64,000 nt of DNA from contig OZ022589.1 in assembly GCA_963669155.1 (NCBI GenBank), positions 22,176,042 through 22,240,041 of the forward strand. The letters run 5' to 3'. Position numbers and translations under genes: made by a program. This document shows, piece after piece, positions 28,601-40,325 of this stretch; the stretch's first letter is position 1; each line of letters opens with the position of its first letter. The stretch is from Arbacia lixula. Lineage: Eukaryota > Echinodermata > Echinoidea > Arbacioida > Arbaciidae. The notes under the pieces are model-generated. The model made no database searches and was not told the DNA's origin. It saw only the letters and a program-made list of their open reading frames with translations.

Positions 28601-31430
28601 TGTTTTCTAGTTGTGTAGAATGGTCGTTTTGACAAGTGCTGTTTTCAGAATCCCTCGAATTTTAAAGATGTGCAAGAAGAAAATACATTAAGAAATTGAG
28701 GTACTTCATTGTACAATAAGGGGTAAAAAGCTAGATGCAATTGTGCTTTTCATTTTTTTTTTAGTAGTCTACACAATATGATGTCGAAAATGTTTTGTGG
28801 AATTTTGGTATGAGGAAATGGTAATTGCTTTAATGTAAAATCATAGATAGTTTGTACACCTTTAAGAACTGAAAACAATTATTTATTACTCATTTAAGAT
28901 TCTGGAACACATATATAATTTACCATTCATCATTTTCTTTACAGTGTTTGGCTTTTTCATGTTATGATGTAAAGTGTGCAAAAATAGTTTGACCTTCATT
29001 CCACCTTTTTTTAAATTAAATATGAATAAGTTTGTAAAGTTTGCACTATTTTTCATAGATTATAATATACACAAAATCGAATACAATAAATTTGTTTTCC
29101 ACAAAAAAAATCTTGTTCCTTGACATGCACATCTCGTGCAAAATTTGGCATCGATACAACCTTCCATTGCCAAAATATTAGGGTTGGGAACCCCCCCCCC
29201 CCCCACCACCACCACCACCCAGTCAAGACCTGCTTTCAGAATGCCCGTCAGAATAGGGTAAAAGGCTTCTAGAGGCTACGATATGTGTTAATGAGAACAA
29301 TTGTATACGGTTTGACTTGAGATATGCACCAAGACACCCCACAGTTCACTTCATTTTGTAAATACCATTTCTGTAGGTGCTTTATTTCCATGATAGTCAA
29401 CAAAATGCTAGGTCATTAAAGATGCCCCAAAGACTTATTATACAAGTCACAAGCAATACTTTCGCTTTAGTATACGAAATAAGTTGTTTTTTTAAGTATT
29501 TTGCTTGAAGAAAAGCAAAAAAGATCTTGCCTTTTCTAGAATGGATTTTTTGTTATTACAGTTATGTCCGCCAAGTTTACATGAATGGCCAAAGGAAAGA
29601 TATCTCCATCGCTGTCTTCATTATTGACTTTATAATACTTTATAAAATTTTGACAGTTCCAGGAGTAGTTGTGCAGTATCATTTTGCAGTTACCTAAAAA
29701 ATCTCATCAAATGAGAGAAAATATTTAGAAATCGCTTGTTGCTGTTTGTTTCGTCCATACTAGGAAAGTGAACAAAGAAAATGGTTTATGAATTGAGAGA
29801 TGATAAGCGTGTCATCAGCAAGAGGGCATATGATAATGTACGACAAGGGTGAAAATCATTTAGGTAATGTTCGCTTTTAATTTTGCTTGTAAGATATTAA
29901 CAATGATATAGCAGACCAAAATGTCAAGCGTTTAACAAAATGAAGATTTGCGATTTATATGGCGTTCTTATTCAAGTTGTATACTGATTGCAAAACAGTG
30001 GCTTGTTTTGATTCCCATAGGAGCGTATTTTTCAAGCTGTTAAAGAGTTTCTTGCATTTTCCCGTCTTTTGAAATTAATGCACAGAAATTGAAAACTTTC
30101 GATTCATGATGACGTGACTACATGTATATCAGAGATACAATTTTAGGGATGATAATTATTACACACATTTTATGTGTGGAAAGAATGGCTTTTAGGTGTA
30201 GATATTCAATATGGTATAATTCCATTAAACTTAATGATTCACGTGCGATGGTGTGATATTTTTGTTATGTGCTTATTTTGTGTATGTTTTAGAGATTTTT
30301 TTTATCTTCTAGACAACTCTTTTGCAAATAAAGTTGCTTTCCAATAAAAGAGAACTGTTTTTTTGTTATGATGGTGCATGATGTTTTGTACAGTGAGGCA
30401 CGAGTCCAGACAGAACATGCGCACACCAGAGAGGAGGGGAGAGAGAGAGAGTGGGGGGGGGGGGGAGAAGATTAATATAAGGAGGGGGAGGAGAGAGGGA
30501 GAGAGAAGAGAAGGAGGAAGCACATGACAAGAGACTGTCTCGAGAGATAGCATAATAACCATGGTAACGGAAGCTTGACGATGATGAGTCAGAAGACATC
30601 TGGGGCCTGTTTCTGCATTGGAATACCAGTGACATCTCATTTAAGACTCACGCTAGTATCAACTAGAGAAAGTCGACTGCACGCAGTCGACTGGTACTAG
30701 TATGCCCCCGCCCTCCTGCGCAGATACTGATATATTGACAATGTATCTCTTACATTTAGTAAAATGTCATCCTCTGATGCCTGGAAACTTGCTATTCGGC
30801 AATGACATACAGCCCCAACTCAATTAAGAGAGACCTGTAATGTATTATCATTGTACCACATTTGGTGATATTTAGCATGTTTAGTCAAATATTTCACAAT
30901 AAATATTCATCAAATAAACAGCAACATTTCTCACTTAGACCTCGGCCTGCGACCTTCGATCATGACCTATCTGACCCAAATTGTAATCACTTAATTGCGC
31001 TCTCATACACGATCATTGTAGGCCAAAATCCAATCAAAATGAAATTTAAACATCATAAAGAGAAAGGGTATTAACAGTTTGGGATGCAATTAAAACCAAA
31101 CATTGTATATTAATCTGTTCACAATAGCCCTTTTGATTCATACTGAATTGCGTGTCTCGATCAATCCGAAAAACGATACATTTTGTACATCGCACATGCA
31201 ACACCAAATGAATCTTTTATTGTAAGCTATTCGAAGTTTAGGTATACATCTCTCCGTCGGGCTAGTAACTGGGCATTTCAACTGATCATTTAAACCCCAA
31301 CCCATCTGAAATTATACGAAGCACAGTTTGAAAAAAATCAATATACAGGTGAAATCCCATCGCAGCATGCTTAATGCGAATGTATTGACTCTTTATAGTC
31401 ATAATTACGCAACTAAACTCTCCATACTTT
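28600..31430. other. Intergenic, no gene seen
   Basis: Contains a C-run followed by CCA repeats at 29193-29218, a GA/G-rich tract at 30432-30510 and a short perfect palindrome at 30671. No plausible exons. Confidence 0.55.
30671..30692. repeat. Perfect 10-bp-arm palindrome
   Basis: AGTCGACTGC, two bases, then its exact inverse. Could be a binding site or a chance hairpin. Confidence 0.6.
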
Positions 31431-31435
31431 TAAGT

Positions 31436-31466
31436 CACTATTGTTCTCAAGGATCGTCCGATTGAG
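31436..31466. repeat. Inverted repeat flanking exon 1 of collagen copy 1, left arm
   Basis: CACTATTGTTCTCAAGGATC plus 11 more bases is matched in reverse complement, with one mismatch, by 32333-32363 in intron 1. Copy 4 has only the intronic arm. Confidence 0.75.
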
Positions 31467-31732
31467 ATGCAACAGGGTTCGAACAACTCCATCATGTAGA
31501 AATGTGGTTGTAGTAGCTTTGAGAATCACCTCGGTGCTAACTATCGGATTTAGAACTCACCTTAGAGCTGGCATTGTTTTGAGAAACCCACTCTTAGTTG
31601 TGCAGAGAGGAAATTAAGTAACAGGATGATTCAATTTCATGTTTTGGCAATGTGCACGGCTCGATCTAATCTCAAATCGAGGATCACTGTTTGGTTGGAA
31701 CATAACGTTCTTACAGTAGTAGGAGAGATAGG

Positions 31733-31744
31733 TCGACTTTTCAT
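31733..31744 (+). promoter_or_regulatory. Conserved upstream 12-mer, copy 1
   Basis: TCGACTTTTCAT lies 64 bp before the ATG. The same 12 bases stand 54-57 bp before the ATG of the other four copies although surrounding sequence differs, so it is a candidate promoter or 5' UTR element. Confidence 0.45.
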
Positions 31745-31808
31745 ACGTGCAACATCCAAAGATTATCAGTGATCAAATTGTACCGTTGTTGATATCAGTT
31801 TTCTCAAA

Positions 31809-32000
31809 ATGGGTTACTTATTGAGACCATTCGTGGTTCTTTTCATGCTTTCTTCGACACTCATGTGTCAGTGCTCTTCTGCCACGCTTGAATTGGTCAA
31901 TATTGACAGTGAGCAAGGAGACGACGATGTCGACAACGACCAGAGTGTACTTCATCGAAGTTGGGAGACGTTCGCAGAAGAAAAATACGAGGCTCTGGAG
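31809..32000 (+). CDS. Collagen-like copy 1 exon 1: signal peptide and acidic linker
   Basis: 64 codons: [20 protein letters not shown] then QCSSA, a likely cleavage site, and a D/E-rich stretch ending KYEALE. Phase 0 donor GTGAGC. Longer by five codons than copies 2-4. Confidence 0.88.
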
Positions 32001-35000
32001 GTGAGCTGAAAGCGGGGTGTTGGCACAGAATTCAGTATGATGCTGTGCGTTGGGGCCGAAAGTGCAATGTCATGCTTGAGTTTTTCGGTGGTTCATTTTG
32101 TCATGATAGCATTGATAGTGATCATAAATTGTTGGTTGGGGGAAAACACAATATGAATATGGCACATGATATTAAAGGGAGATCCCATATTAAGGTAAGA
32201 TGCAATACATGTATAAGAAGGGCTTAGTTAAAATACATCAAAATCACTGTTTAAAAGTGATTCAAGTTAGATTTGAGTAGACAAAAGCCGACAGGGCGTC
32301 CCAAACCAAGCGAGATCTTAAAATGTATTGTTCTCGATCGGACGATCCTTGAGAACAATAGTGCAACTTGGAAAGCTGAGTTGCACAATTAACTAGAGCC
32401 ATATGCAAACACGATTGCAATTATTTTGCATTTGTCAAACTTCGCTAAACATTAAAGCAGCTGCATGTAACGGGGTACGGGGTTTTAGGTGCTCAATGTC
32501 ACTTCATTAAAGTCATATTCACGAGAACAAAAAAATCTCCTAATGTTGAGTATCATTCGAGCGTTCCATAGATCAAAATGCTAGTCGAAGAATGCATGCA
32601 TCAATATGATCAAAATGGAAAGCATGAAAGAAAATCGATTAATTGATCTAACAGAAGAAAAAGAAGGATTGATATTAACAACGATATGTATGAAAGTGAT
32701 ATGTAATACATCAAGCCATAGCATATTCACCATTTTAAATAGTACTTTGACCCATATATCTAACAAAATCGTCAATATTTCAACCTGATCTTTTATCAAT
32801 TATTTCAATAACATTAATTTTGTGAGAAAAATCTGGAAAGATAAATCTGGGCCCAAAGGCTTACCCAGGATTGTTTTCAAGAGGGGGTTTCCTGTCAAAT
32901 AGGCTACTGACCAGTATGCGTGAGTGTGTGCATATAATGTGGGGGTGGGGAATTAAACTGTGCTCGCTGTTATTAAGCTGAACCGAGTACACTTTATTCA
33001 AACCCTGTATTTCTTATTATTCGCCACCGTGATCGAAAGTAGCCATTTATCTCTTTCTCTTTATTATTTTCATAAAGTCTGAGCTTGCAGATTTGAAGCA
33101 GCAGTTCGAGATCGTGAAGGACGCCCTCAGTGTCTTAGAACCCGCACCACTAGAGCCTCGTGGTCAACGAACTCCTAGGAGCGCCACGACGTCTGGCTAT
33201 TTCGGCAGTGTTCACACTGGCTTGTATGGCAACTGCACGTGCCGAGGGGAGCCCGGTCCAATGGGACTCCCGGGCCTGCCCGGTCGGGACGGCCGAGACG
33301 GCAGGGATGCACCCATGCCATGTTCACAAGGTAGGCCGTCCATTTCTTCGCTGGATGCACAATGCAAATAATATCGGCATCGCATGCACAACGAAGTAAG
33401 GAACGGTCGAACAAAATCTAAATATATTAGGACTTTCAGAAGAAAATGAAGAGAAATCTTGACATGATGTTGATCCACATCATGCATAATAGCCTAAAAA
33501 TAAACCCAAGAAGGAAACATACATATAGCTTTTGTGAGTTATTCAATTCAGATCTTTAATCAGTAGAGTGATTCACAACGTTAACGATATTCAATCGAAC
33601 GCATTGTATAATAAATGGTTAGTATAAATCTTTGTACGTCACGATATGACCTATAGCTGCGAGTATATATAGTATATACCTGTTACCTATAAAGCGACAT
33701 ATGACACATTAATGATAGTGGTTTTGATAAAGAGTAACAAGAGGTAACTCAGCTAGATTGCGGGCTATTATAACTCAGTCCTGAACCCTTAACAAGCATA
33801 CTATGCCACCCCATCCCCCGTTTATAACACTGTACACCCTTTCTCTCTTTCTAACTTACTTTTATTTACCGTCAATTGTCTGGATCAGCTGCCCCCCACA
33901 CAGAGAGTTCTGGAGGCTCTGGAGGCAGTACGACATCAGGGACGCCACACCCTGGCAGTGGGTCCTACGTCAGGTGGGGTCGAACCACCTGCCCCGATGG
34001 GAGTCTACTCGTATATGAAGGTCTGTATATCTCGGCCTATGGGTATATGGTCACCCGGCCCCATCTGACTTGATTTGACTGCCTCCTCGACTGGCTTGAA
34101 TGACAAGAGCGTATACTCCATCGTCAAGATAAGGTCTCGCTCACGCGTACTGTTATGAGAAATCTAACTTTCCGTCGATCAGCTAACAATGAAACGGGGA
34201 AATGGAGTGATATTACTCTACATTGCCCCGGCCTCTCTCGAAAGTTTGTTATAGTGACACAATTAAGCCTATAAATACCGAGAGTATGTACGTTATTGTG
34301 TTAAATTGGCCCAGAATACAAGTTTTTAAACATATAGAAACATCGCCATTTGTATTTTACAAGTCCAAAAGTACTTGTATGTGTATCATTTGCAGGCAAC
34401 AACACATTCTGCTTATCGTACATTTCACAGTTGTGAGTCAGCACTCCTCGGTGTCTAATGATATCTCAATATCTTTGGTGTTATTTTTTATTATCACTTC
34501 ACCATGCAAGATGATGTTCCTTCTAAATGCAGGTCCGATTCATTTGCATTATACAAAATAAACAAAATTCGACCTTACATTGACAAGGGGACCACTGAGA
34601 GATGAGTTCATGCCGTTGTTTTGTGTTATACTGATTATTGTAATAGTCTACTGTATGGCTTACCTGACACTCAGCTTCATAAGCTTCAGTTCATTCAAAA
34701 TTGTGCCGCAAGGCTTGTAACAAAGACCAAAACATATGATTCTATAACTCCAATTTTCCTCTAAATGCATCAATAATTTGTCTTGCATATTTGGCGGCGG
34801 TCGTCACTGGATCAAAGAACCAAACCGTCAAATATTCTGTTGTGGTATCAATGAATGCGACTGGTGTAGGAAAAAATTACTCTTCGTGCCGACTCCAATT
34901 CTGACACCTTCCTGGGATGCATAATGTCGACTCTTAGAGCTCCCTGACGAACGTGACACTTTGTTGGGTAAAATCTTGAGTCTGGAGTCAACATTGACAT

Positions 35001-35539
35001 CTCTGTTCTCAACATAATTTGTTTTGATTATAGGGGTCATTGGTGGATCTCATTACGACCACACTGGAGGTGGTGCGAACTTTCTGTGCTTGCCGCTGGA
35101 GCCGATATACGATCCTGACTTCAGCATTGGTGGAGTTCAAGGTGGGTCGTTTGTGTACGGCGCGGAATACGAGATCGACAGCGCTTACACCAATGAACCA
35201 TGGAGCTACTCAAGACTAGACGACAACGGACCACCTTGTGCTGTGTGCCTCGCTCAGGGACGGCCGACCGTGCTCATGGTTCCCGCTCGCAACGTGTGTC
35301 CGTCTCCTGACTGGACATTGGACTACCAGGGAAAGCTGATGTCGGATTACCACACTTATCAGCGCTCTGAGTACATCTGCGTGGACGACGATCCAGAAGT
35401 CATCCCGCGCACGAGCGGAACAAACGCCAACGGGGCCCTTTTGTACCCTGTGGAGGGTCGATGTATCCATGGAAACAGCCTCCCGTGTGGCCCGTATATA
35501 AACGGCTATGAGCTGACATGCGCAGTGTGTTCACAGTAG
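31809..35539 (+). CDS. Secreted short-chain collagen-like protein, copy 1
   Basis: Exons 31809-32000, 33078-33330, about 33883-34020 and 35034-35539; 362 codons if the ancestral exon-3 start is used, 360 with the in-frame AG (exon start 33889). Layout: signal peptide ending near CQCSSA, acidic linker, heptad segment [21 protein letters not shown], seven G-x-y triplets (the last three GRD), APMPC, Ser/Gly linker, [11 protein letters not shown], then a compact domain with two CxxC pairs. Known: this C-terminal type occurs in sponge and cnidarian short-chain collagens and in echinoderm 'short-chain collagen C4-like' predictions. Inferred: secreted trimer, matrix or recognition role. Odd: the usual exon-3 acceptor CAG is CTG here. 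ATG context TCAAAATGGG is shared by the array. Confidence 0.85.
32001..33077 (+). other. Copy 1 intron 1 (type 1)
   Basis: 1,077 bp, almost identical to intron 1 of copy 4 and distinct from those of copies 2 and 3 beyond the first 300 bp. An open frame at 32581-32799 (minus) and its twin in copy 4 are identical because the DNA is, not because of coding constraint. Confidence 0.7.
33078..33330 (+). CDS. Collagen-like copy 1 exon 2: heptads and collagen triplets
   Basis: 84 codons plus one base. Holds the heptad segment, a basic linker ([15 protein letters not shown]), YGNCTC, seven triplets and APMPCSQ. Phase 1 donor GTAGGC. Acceptor CATAAAG; copies 2, 3 and 5 have CATGAAG. Confidence 0.92.
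33883..34020 (+). CDS. Collagen-like copy 1 exon 3: Ser/Gly linker and TTCPDG
   Basis: Codes (G)[19 protein letters not shown], a Pro/Gly stretch, [19 protein letters not shown]. The acceptor expected at 33881-33882 reads TG instead of AG; the next AG (33887-33888) keeps the frame and drops Gly-Ser. Donor GTCTGT as in all copies. Confidence 0.8.
34375..34757 (+). mobile_element. CR1/L2-group LINE remnant in copy 1 intron 3
   Basis: Same 5'-truncated LINE as in copy 5 intron 3, but with the central reverse-transcriptase part missing and the 3' end replaced by unrelated sequence after 'TCTATAACTCCAATTTT'. The internal junction is the same as in copy 4. Confidence 0.75.
35034..35539 (+). CDS. 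Collagen-like copy 1 exon 4: C-terminal domain
   Basis: 168 codons after the split Gly. [75 protein letters not shown] and TCAVCSQ-stop. Ten cysteines including TTCP of exon 3, an even number that suits five disulphides. Confidence 0.93.
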
Positions 35540-36017
35540 TATTCCCAGCCAGTCATGTGCTCGATGGCATCCCTATAAATCTAACGGATAATATTAGGGT
35601 TGCTAGTGTTATCTGGCAATAGTTGAATCCTACCAATGCCAACTAACATCTAAGTGCTGTTACAAAATACTACGCAGGTGTATTACTTAATATCTCACAA
35701 TAATCTATCACTTGAATGATTGATAACCGTGGGATGTGTTGTATCTTATTTCTCCGGACAACAACTTCAATCGGGTGTAAACCTCTCAGTACCGACCAGT
35801 AATTGTCCTATATGTCAATATAACGCAATTCATTGCATATGGAATTGAGATAAATAAATGATTGTTTGTTCCAAATCAGATTCTGTCCATCATCACAAGA
35901 GCCGAAGTGCATTATATTGCTCCAGTTTGAGAAATATCCAACTTCACACTGACATAGTATGCAGACACAATACTACCGTTTTCGTAATTTATTCACAACT
36001 TCCCCCTAACTGCCTGG

Positions 36018-36150
36018 TGACGCGTGATTCAGTGTCAGTGGATGGAACGCACTCTGAATCTATTACTTGTTGGTACTCGGGCAAACCTCCACTAGCTTTG
36101 GGGTTACCATTAGTAACGTATTGTTTGAACGACGTCAATAAAATAAACAT
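36018..36150 (+). repeat. Dispersed repeat B, copy 3
   Basis: Reverse-complement match to the 9.83-kb copy: GATGGAACGCACTCTGAATC, TATTACTTGTTGGTACTC, CAAACCTCC, TACCATTAGTAACGTATTG and TTTGAACG. Confidence 0.75.
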
Positions 36151-36786
36151 ACATAACGAAAATGGTCTATTTCAAAGCAACACGTTACTTTTGGGTTGAG
36201 TGATTGTTTTAGTTGATATATAGATAAAGATGGTAGTCATCTTATATACTAGTAATATTTTATGTCCATATACTACCGGAGCACGGATATCCTATACAAG
36301 AAATGTGCAGACATTTCAACAAAAATTATAATGTAGAAAGACAGATGTGACGCAGAATACGACTTTCCTTCTGCACTTTGGCATGAGTAGATTTCGACTG
36401 TTTTAGTATACATGAGTAGTACTCCAGTTCTATATTCAAGAAAGCAAAGTGTCCCGCGATGCGTTCATATTACTGTCAAAGGATTTGTGATTGTGGTGAT
36501 GATGCGTCTTAATAATTAAGCATGATAAGAACAAAAAGCTAGCCTGTTTTAGCGATCACGTCGAGACCTTAATACTCGGAGAAGCACAAATTTGACAGGA
36601 AGGCCGACTGATATTAAAGTGCGCCATTCAGCTAAACTTACACGAGTTTCACAGTGTCATTTAATATCCACGTATCTACGTGTCAAGCTAGACCTAGCTA
36701 CGCAATCAGAGATGAGGGGGAAGAGCAAATTAGGTTATGGAAGTGAAGAGGGTGGAACAAGTGAGGGAAAAAAAGAGACAGATTGT

Positions 36787-36787
36787 T

Positions 36788-36867
<80 letters not shown>
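36787..36867. repeat. (GT)n microsatellite upstream of copy 2
   Basis: About 40 GT units with one TA interruption. Shorter GT tracts hold the same position before copies 3 and 4. Confidence 0.95.
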
Positions 36868-36869
<2 letters not shown>

Positions 36870-36998
36870 GAGGAATCCACGTCCCACATGCAGGAATAGT
36901 GGATCGGTTGCATGTTCAGCAAAAATTACATACGTCGCTCAAATTCCACTTCGCTGATCACTACATAGCTGGAACGGAACGTTGTTACAGAAGAAGGA

Positions 36999-37010
36999 TC
37001 GACTTTTCAT
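36999..37010 (+). promoter_or_regulatory. Conserved upstream 12-mer, copy 2
   Basis: TCGACTTTTCAT, 57 bp before the ATG. Confidence 0.45.
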
Positions 37011-37067
37011 GCCTGTAACTAAATTCAAAGACCAAACTGTAGCGTTGTTGAGTTTAGTTTTCTCAAA

Positions 37068-37239
37068 ATGGGTTACTTGTTGAGATCATTCGTCGTTCTT
37101 TTCATGCTTTCTTCGACACCCGTGTGTCGTTGCTCTTCTGCCAATGTTGACAGTGCGCAAGGAGCCGACGATGTCCACAACGACCAGGGCGTACCTCACC
37201 GAAGTCGGGAGACGTTAAGAAAAATACGAGACTTATGAG
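37068..37239 (+). pseudogene. Copy 2 exon 1, frameshifted signal-peptide exon
   Basis: [20 protein letters not shown] then [16 protein letters not shown]; the frame is lost after HRSRETL. The donor GTGAGC is kept. Confidence 0.8.
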
Positions 37240-37785
37240 GTGAGCTGAAAGCGGGGTGTTGGCAGAGAGTTTAAAATTGATTTCAGAATGAGTTGGGCCT
37301 AATGTCCTATGTCATGCTTGTGATTTTCGTTGGTTCATTTTGTCATAATAGCATTGATAGTGATAAAACTTTTGGTTGGAGGGGGGCGGGGGGGGGGGGC
37401 ACAATATGAATATGGTAGGTGCTATTAAAGGAAGATCTTATAATAAGGTAACGTACAATAAGAAGTGCTTAGTTAAAATACATTAAAATATCTGTTTAAG
37501 ATTGATTAAAGTTAGAATTGATTAGACATAAGCCGGCAGGGCGTCCCAAACCAAGTGAAATCTTTAAAAAAAAAAAAAAAAAACTTGTTACCGATGGATT
37601 CAATGTAAACCTGTTGTGTCATCGCGCAATCCATTTTATCTTTTACGAATTTCAATAAATTTTACCATTGAACAGTGCCATTTTTGAAAAAAAAATCTCA
37701 ACAGTTAAAATCGGTATTTCTAATCATCATCATTGCCACATTAATCAAAAGTAAACATTGATCTCTCTTTAACATTTTCATGAAG

Positions 37786-38038
37786 TCTGAACTCGCAGAG
37801 TTGAAGCAGAAGTTCGAGATTCTGCAGGACGCCCTCAGTGCTCTAGGACCCGCACCACTAGAGCCTCGGGGTCAACGAACTCCTAGGAGCGCCACGACGT
37901 CTGGCTACTTCGGCAGTGTTCACACTGGCTTGTATGGCAACTGCACGTGCCGAGGGGAGCCCGGTCCAATGGGACTCCCGGGCCTGCCCGGTCGGGACGG
38001 CCGAGACGGCAGGGATGCACCCATGCCATGTTCACAAG
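37786..38038 (+). CDS. Copy 2 exon 2: heptads and collagen triplets
   Basis: 84 codons plus one base; SELAELKQKFEILQDALSAL differs most from the other copies, while the triplet region is identical. Confidence 0.85.
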
Positions 38039-38583
38039 GTAGGCCGTCCATTTCTTCGCTGGATGCACAATGCAAAGAATATCGGCATCGCATGCACAAC
38101 GAAGTAAGGAACGGTCGAACAAAATCTAAATATATTAGGACTTTGAGAAGAATTCTTCTTGACATGATGTTGATCCCCATCATGCATATAATATAGCCTA
38201 AAAAGTAAACCCAAGAAGGAAACATACATATAGCTTTTATGAGTTATTCAATTCAGATCTTTAATCAGTAGTATGATTCACAACGTTAACGATATTCAAT
38301 CGAACGGATTGTATAATAAATGGTTAGTAGAAATCTTTGTACGTCACGATATGACCTATAGTTGCGACTAGAGTATATACCTGTTGCCTATAAGGCGACA
38401 TATGACACACTAATGATAGTGGTTTTGATAAAGAGTAACAAGAGGTAACTCAGCTAGATTGTGAGCTATTATAACTCAGTCACGAACCCTTAACAAGCAT
38501 ACTATGCCACCCCATCCCCCGTTTATAACACTGTACACCCTTTCTCTCTTTCTAACTAACTTTTATTGTCCGTCAATTGTCAG

Positions 38584-38721
38584 GATCAGCTGCCCCCGAC
38601 ACAGAGAGTTCTGGAGGCTCTGGAGGCAGTACGACATCAGGGTTGCCACACCCTAGCAGTGGGTCCTACGTCAGGTGGGGTCGAACAACCTGCCCCGATG
38701 GGAGTCTACTCGTATATGAAG
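38584..38721 (+). CDS. Copy 2 exon 3: Ser/Gly linker and TTCPDG
   Basis: Canonical acceptor TTGTCAG and donor [26 protein letters not shown]; otherwise as the other copies. Confidence 0.85.
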
Positions 38722-39210
38722 GTCTGTATATCCCTCGGTCTATGAGTACATGTATAAGGTCACCCAGCACCATTTGACTTGAGTTGACTGCCTTCTCGCC
38801 TGGCATGACTGCAACAGCGCATGCACCATCGGCAAGATAAGGGTTTCGCTCACTGTAATGAGAAATCTAACTTTTCAGTTATGGAACGGGGGAATATGGG
38901 GTACGTACTTGCATGGTCCCTCCCCCGGAATGTGGTTAGCGAAACGAGCCTATATATCTACAGCATGGCCGTCATTGTGTTGAATTGGCCCGGAATACAC
39001 GTATTTTAACATTTTTGAGAAACTGTGTTTTTCGCTCTCTGTAATTGTTTTATTTAACTGTTTTCTTGTTTTATGCGAATTAGATTGGGATACATCATGC
39101 CGACTCCTTGACGAACGTGAAACTAATTTGTTGCGTACTATAAATCCTGAGTTTGAAGTCAATATAATCTCTGCAAGTTCTCAACGTAGATTGCATTGTT
39201 TTGATTATAG

Positions 39211-39713
39211 GAGTCATTGGTGGATCTTTGTACGACCAGACTGGAAACGGTGCGAACTATCTTTGCTTGCCGCTGGAGCCGATATACGATCCTGACTTCA
39301 GCATTGGTGGAGTTGAAGGTGGGTCGTTTGTGTACGGCGCGGAATACCAGATCAGCAACGCTTACACCAATGAACCATGGAGCAGCTCAAGACTACACAA
39401 CAACGGACCACCTTGTGCTGTGTGCCTCGCTCAGGGGCGGCCCACCGTGCTCATGGTTCCCGCTCGCAACGTGTGTCCGTCTCCTGATTGGACACTGGAC
39501 TACCAGGGAAAGCTGATGTCGGCACACAACAGTTATCAGCGCTCTGAGTACATCTGCGTGGACGACGATCCAGAAGTCATCCCGCGCACGAGCGGAAACG
39601 CCGACGGGGCCCTTTTGCACCCTGTGGAGGGTCGATGTGTCCATGGAAACAGCCTCCCGTGTGGCCCGTATATAGACGGCTATGAGCTGACATGCGCAGT
39701 GTGCTCACAGTAG
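39211..39713 (+). CDS. Copy 2 exon 4: C-terminal domain
   Basis: 167 codons. Most divergent at variable sites: SLYDQTGNGANYLCLP, YQISNAYTNEPWSSSRL and MSAHNSYQR. All cysteines kept. Confidence 0.88.
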
Positions 39714-40191
39714 TATTCCCAGCCAGTCATGTGCTCGATGGCATCCCTATAAGTCTAACGGATAATATTAGGGTTGCTAGTGTTATCTGGCAATAGTTGA
39801 ATCCTACCAATGCCAACTAACATCTAAGTGCTGTTACAAAATACTACGCAGGTGTATTACTTAATATCTCACAATAATCTATCACTTGAATAATTGATAA
39901 CAGTATGATGTGTTGTATCTTACTGCTCCGGACAACAACTTCAATCCAGTGTAAACCTCTCAGTACCGACCACTATAATTGTCCTATGTCAATATAACGC
40001 AATTCATTGCATATGGAATTGAGAGAAATAAATGATTGTTTGTTCCCAATCAGATTCTGTAGATCATCACAAGAGCCGAAGTGCATTATATTGCTCCAGT
40101 TTGAGAAATATCCAACTTCACACTAACATAGTATGCAGACACAATACTACCGTTTTCGTAATTTATTCACAACTTCCCCCTAACTGCCTGG

Positions 40192-40325
40192 TTACGCGTG
40201 ATTCAGTGTCAGTGGATGGAACGCACTCTGAATCTATTACTTGTTGCTACTCGGGCAAACCTCCACAAGCTTTGGGGTTACCATTAGTAACGTATTGTTT
40301 GAACGACGTCAATAAAATAAACATA
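40192..40325 (+). repeat. Dispersed repeat B, copy 4
   Basis: Same sequence as the copy after collagen copy 1 with few differences; moved with the tandem duplication rather than by its own insertion. Confidence 0.75.

Larger units (their letters stand above)
35540..37067 (+). other. Spacer after copy 1
   Basis: 3' UTR with AATAAA at 35853-35858, dispersed repeat B, then the upstream region of copy 2 with a long GT tract. The part 35540-36560 is almost identical to the spacer after copy 2. Confidence 0.75.
37068..39713 (+). pseudogene. Short-chain collagen-like copy 2, probably inactive
   Basis: Exons 37068-37239, 37786-38038, 38584-38721, 39211-39713. Exons 2-4 are intact and all splice sites are canonical, but exon 1 is 172 nt long where copies 3 and 4 have 177. 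Five bases missing after GAGACGTT shift the frame and bring a TGA just before the donor. The downstream ATG that overlaps the exon-2 acceptor would lack a signal peptide. Either a recent pseudogene or an assembly error; the intact remainder suggests it broke recently. Intron 3 is the shortest of the array and lacks the LINE found in the other four. Confidence 0.7.

Noticed and set aside
1-31808. Functional link between the integrin gene and the collagen-like cluster
   Set aside because: Adjacency alone is weak evidence in animal genomes; the triplets lack the known GxOGER-type integrin motif, so no interaction is claimed.
32581-32799. Identical 72-residue minus frame in copies 1 and 4
   Set aside because: The surrounding intron DNA is equally identical, so identity reflects recent duplication.
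33240-33330. RGD integrin-binding motif in the collagen triplets
   Set aside because: The repeats are GRD; the order R-G-D never occurs there.
35216-35470. Minus-strand 84-residue frame kept in all five exon-4 copies
   Set aside because: Shadow of the conserved plus-strand exon; no independent evidence of coding.
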